In this document: piece by piece, positions 63,764 to 64,000 of the stretch | Layout of the letters: the number at the start of each line of letters is the position of its first letter | Numbering within the stretch: position 1 is the stretch's first letter | Assembly: GCA_018375675.1 (NCBI GenBank) | Contig: JAHACW010000002.1 | Location: 1 to 64,000, forward strand | Length of the DNA: 64,000 nt | Source: Actinomyces sp. | GTDB taxonomy: Bacteria; Actinomycetota; Actinomycetes; Actinomycetales; Actinomycetaceae | Direction: 5' to 3' | The notes under the pieces: generated by a model | The model's input: only the letters and a program-made list of their open reading frames with translations | Databases searched by the model: none | Told to the model about the DNA's origin: nothing | Position numbers and translations under genes: made by a program

Positions 63764-64000
63764 ATGTTCCTCGGTACGTACGAGCCCAAGCTCGACGACA
63801 AGGGTCGCATGTTCCTGCCCGCGCGCTTTCGCGAGGACATGGAGGGTGGCATCGTCCTCACTCGCGGACAAGAGCACTGCATTTACGCATTCCCTGCGTC
63901 GGAGTTCGAGAACATGACCGCGGAACTGCGCCGCGCGCCCCTGTCGTCCAAGCAGGCGCGTGACTGGATCCGCGTGATGCTCTCGGGTGCCTATAAGGAG
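63764..64000 (+). CDS. mraZ: transcriptional regulator MraZ, N-terminal part (cut by window end)
   Basis: The first 79 codons of MraZ. It begins [22 protein letters not shown], the first SpoVT/AbrB-like DNA-binding repeat with the conserved DxKGR motif, and continues into the second repeat (ending SGAYKE). MraZ forms a ring-shaped octamer that binds the TGGG boxes ahead of the division and cell-wall cluster. GGGAGG precedes ATG 63764. The rest, and presumably mraW and ftsI, lie beyond the window. Confidence 0.96.
   Translation, partial: MFLGTYEPKLDDKGRMFLPARFREDMEGGIVLTRGQEHCIYAFPASEFENMTAELRRAPLSSKQARDWIRVMLSGAYKE

Overview
The window is from a high-GC Gram-positive chromosome, most likely an Actinomyces/Schaalia-type oral actinomycete. 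The support is the GC-rich, GTG/ATG-start coding style, actinobacterial families (DUF3046, DUF3040, DUF4439, ClgR, a DivS/Rv2719c-like protein), SOS boxes of the TCGAAC-N4-GTTCGA type, and a secreted sialidase. The species is inferred from general knowledge only.

Layout. 1-1880: 3' end of a 5S rRNA gene with its terminator, then a ThrE-type exporter with a small overlapping partner gene. 1881-4000: a repeat-bearing intergenic stretch and an AspT-type transporter on the minus strand. 4157-11746: branched-chain amino acid block, with an Ile/Leu/Val-rich leader peptide and attenuator, ilvB-ilvN-ilvC, an inserted sialidase locus, then leuB. 11830-19281: a DUF4439-like lipoprotein, divergent from the translation/transcription block rimP-nusA-ylxR-infB-rbfA-truB. 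19292-27139: ribF, rpsO, pnp, an M16 protease, dapB, a GNAT gene and dapA. 27294-31716: a five-gene FtsX-type ABC transporter operon behind a promoter with TTAGG repeats, sitting between dapA and rnj. 31814-38160: rnj, a PfkB-like kinase, ftsK, pgsA. 38331-42893: clgR, DUF3046, recA (SOS box), recX, cinA C-terminal domain, miaB. 43280-53649: a YbjN pair, miaA, dapF, an RsmC-like methyltransferase, hflX, dinG-like helicase, ldh, lexA divergent from a divS-like gene (two SOS boxes), nrdR. 53720-63323: acyl-CoA ligase, serA, helD-like helicase, PAC2 protein, spermidine-synthase-like protein, dinB, DUF3040. 63764-64000: start of mraZ, which opens the division/cell-wall cluster, preceded by three MraZ boxes.

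The backbone keeps the order seen in other actinobacteria (rimP to truB; rpsO-pnp-M16; dapA-rnj-ftsK-pgsA-clgR-recA-recX; miaB-miaA-dapF-hflX-lexA-nrdR). The nanH region and the FtsX operon interrupt it and look like lineage-specific additions. SOS functions are well represented (recA, lexA, divS-like, dinB, dinG), as is lysine/DAP supply (dapA, dapB, dapF).

Two dispersed DNA-level signals are not explained by the genes. The first is a 13-mer, ACGAGGCCGGGGC, found exactly ten times on both strands, inside genes in three reading frames and inside terminator stems, much like a DNA uptake sequence. The second is the heptamer GGGGGAG, counted 18 times on the plus strand and once on the minus strand regardless of gene direction, as expected of a chromosome-polarity (KOPS/Chi-like) signal. 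No transposon, prophage or CRISPR array was seen.
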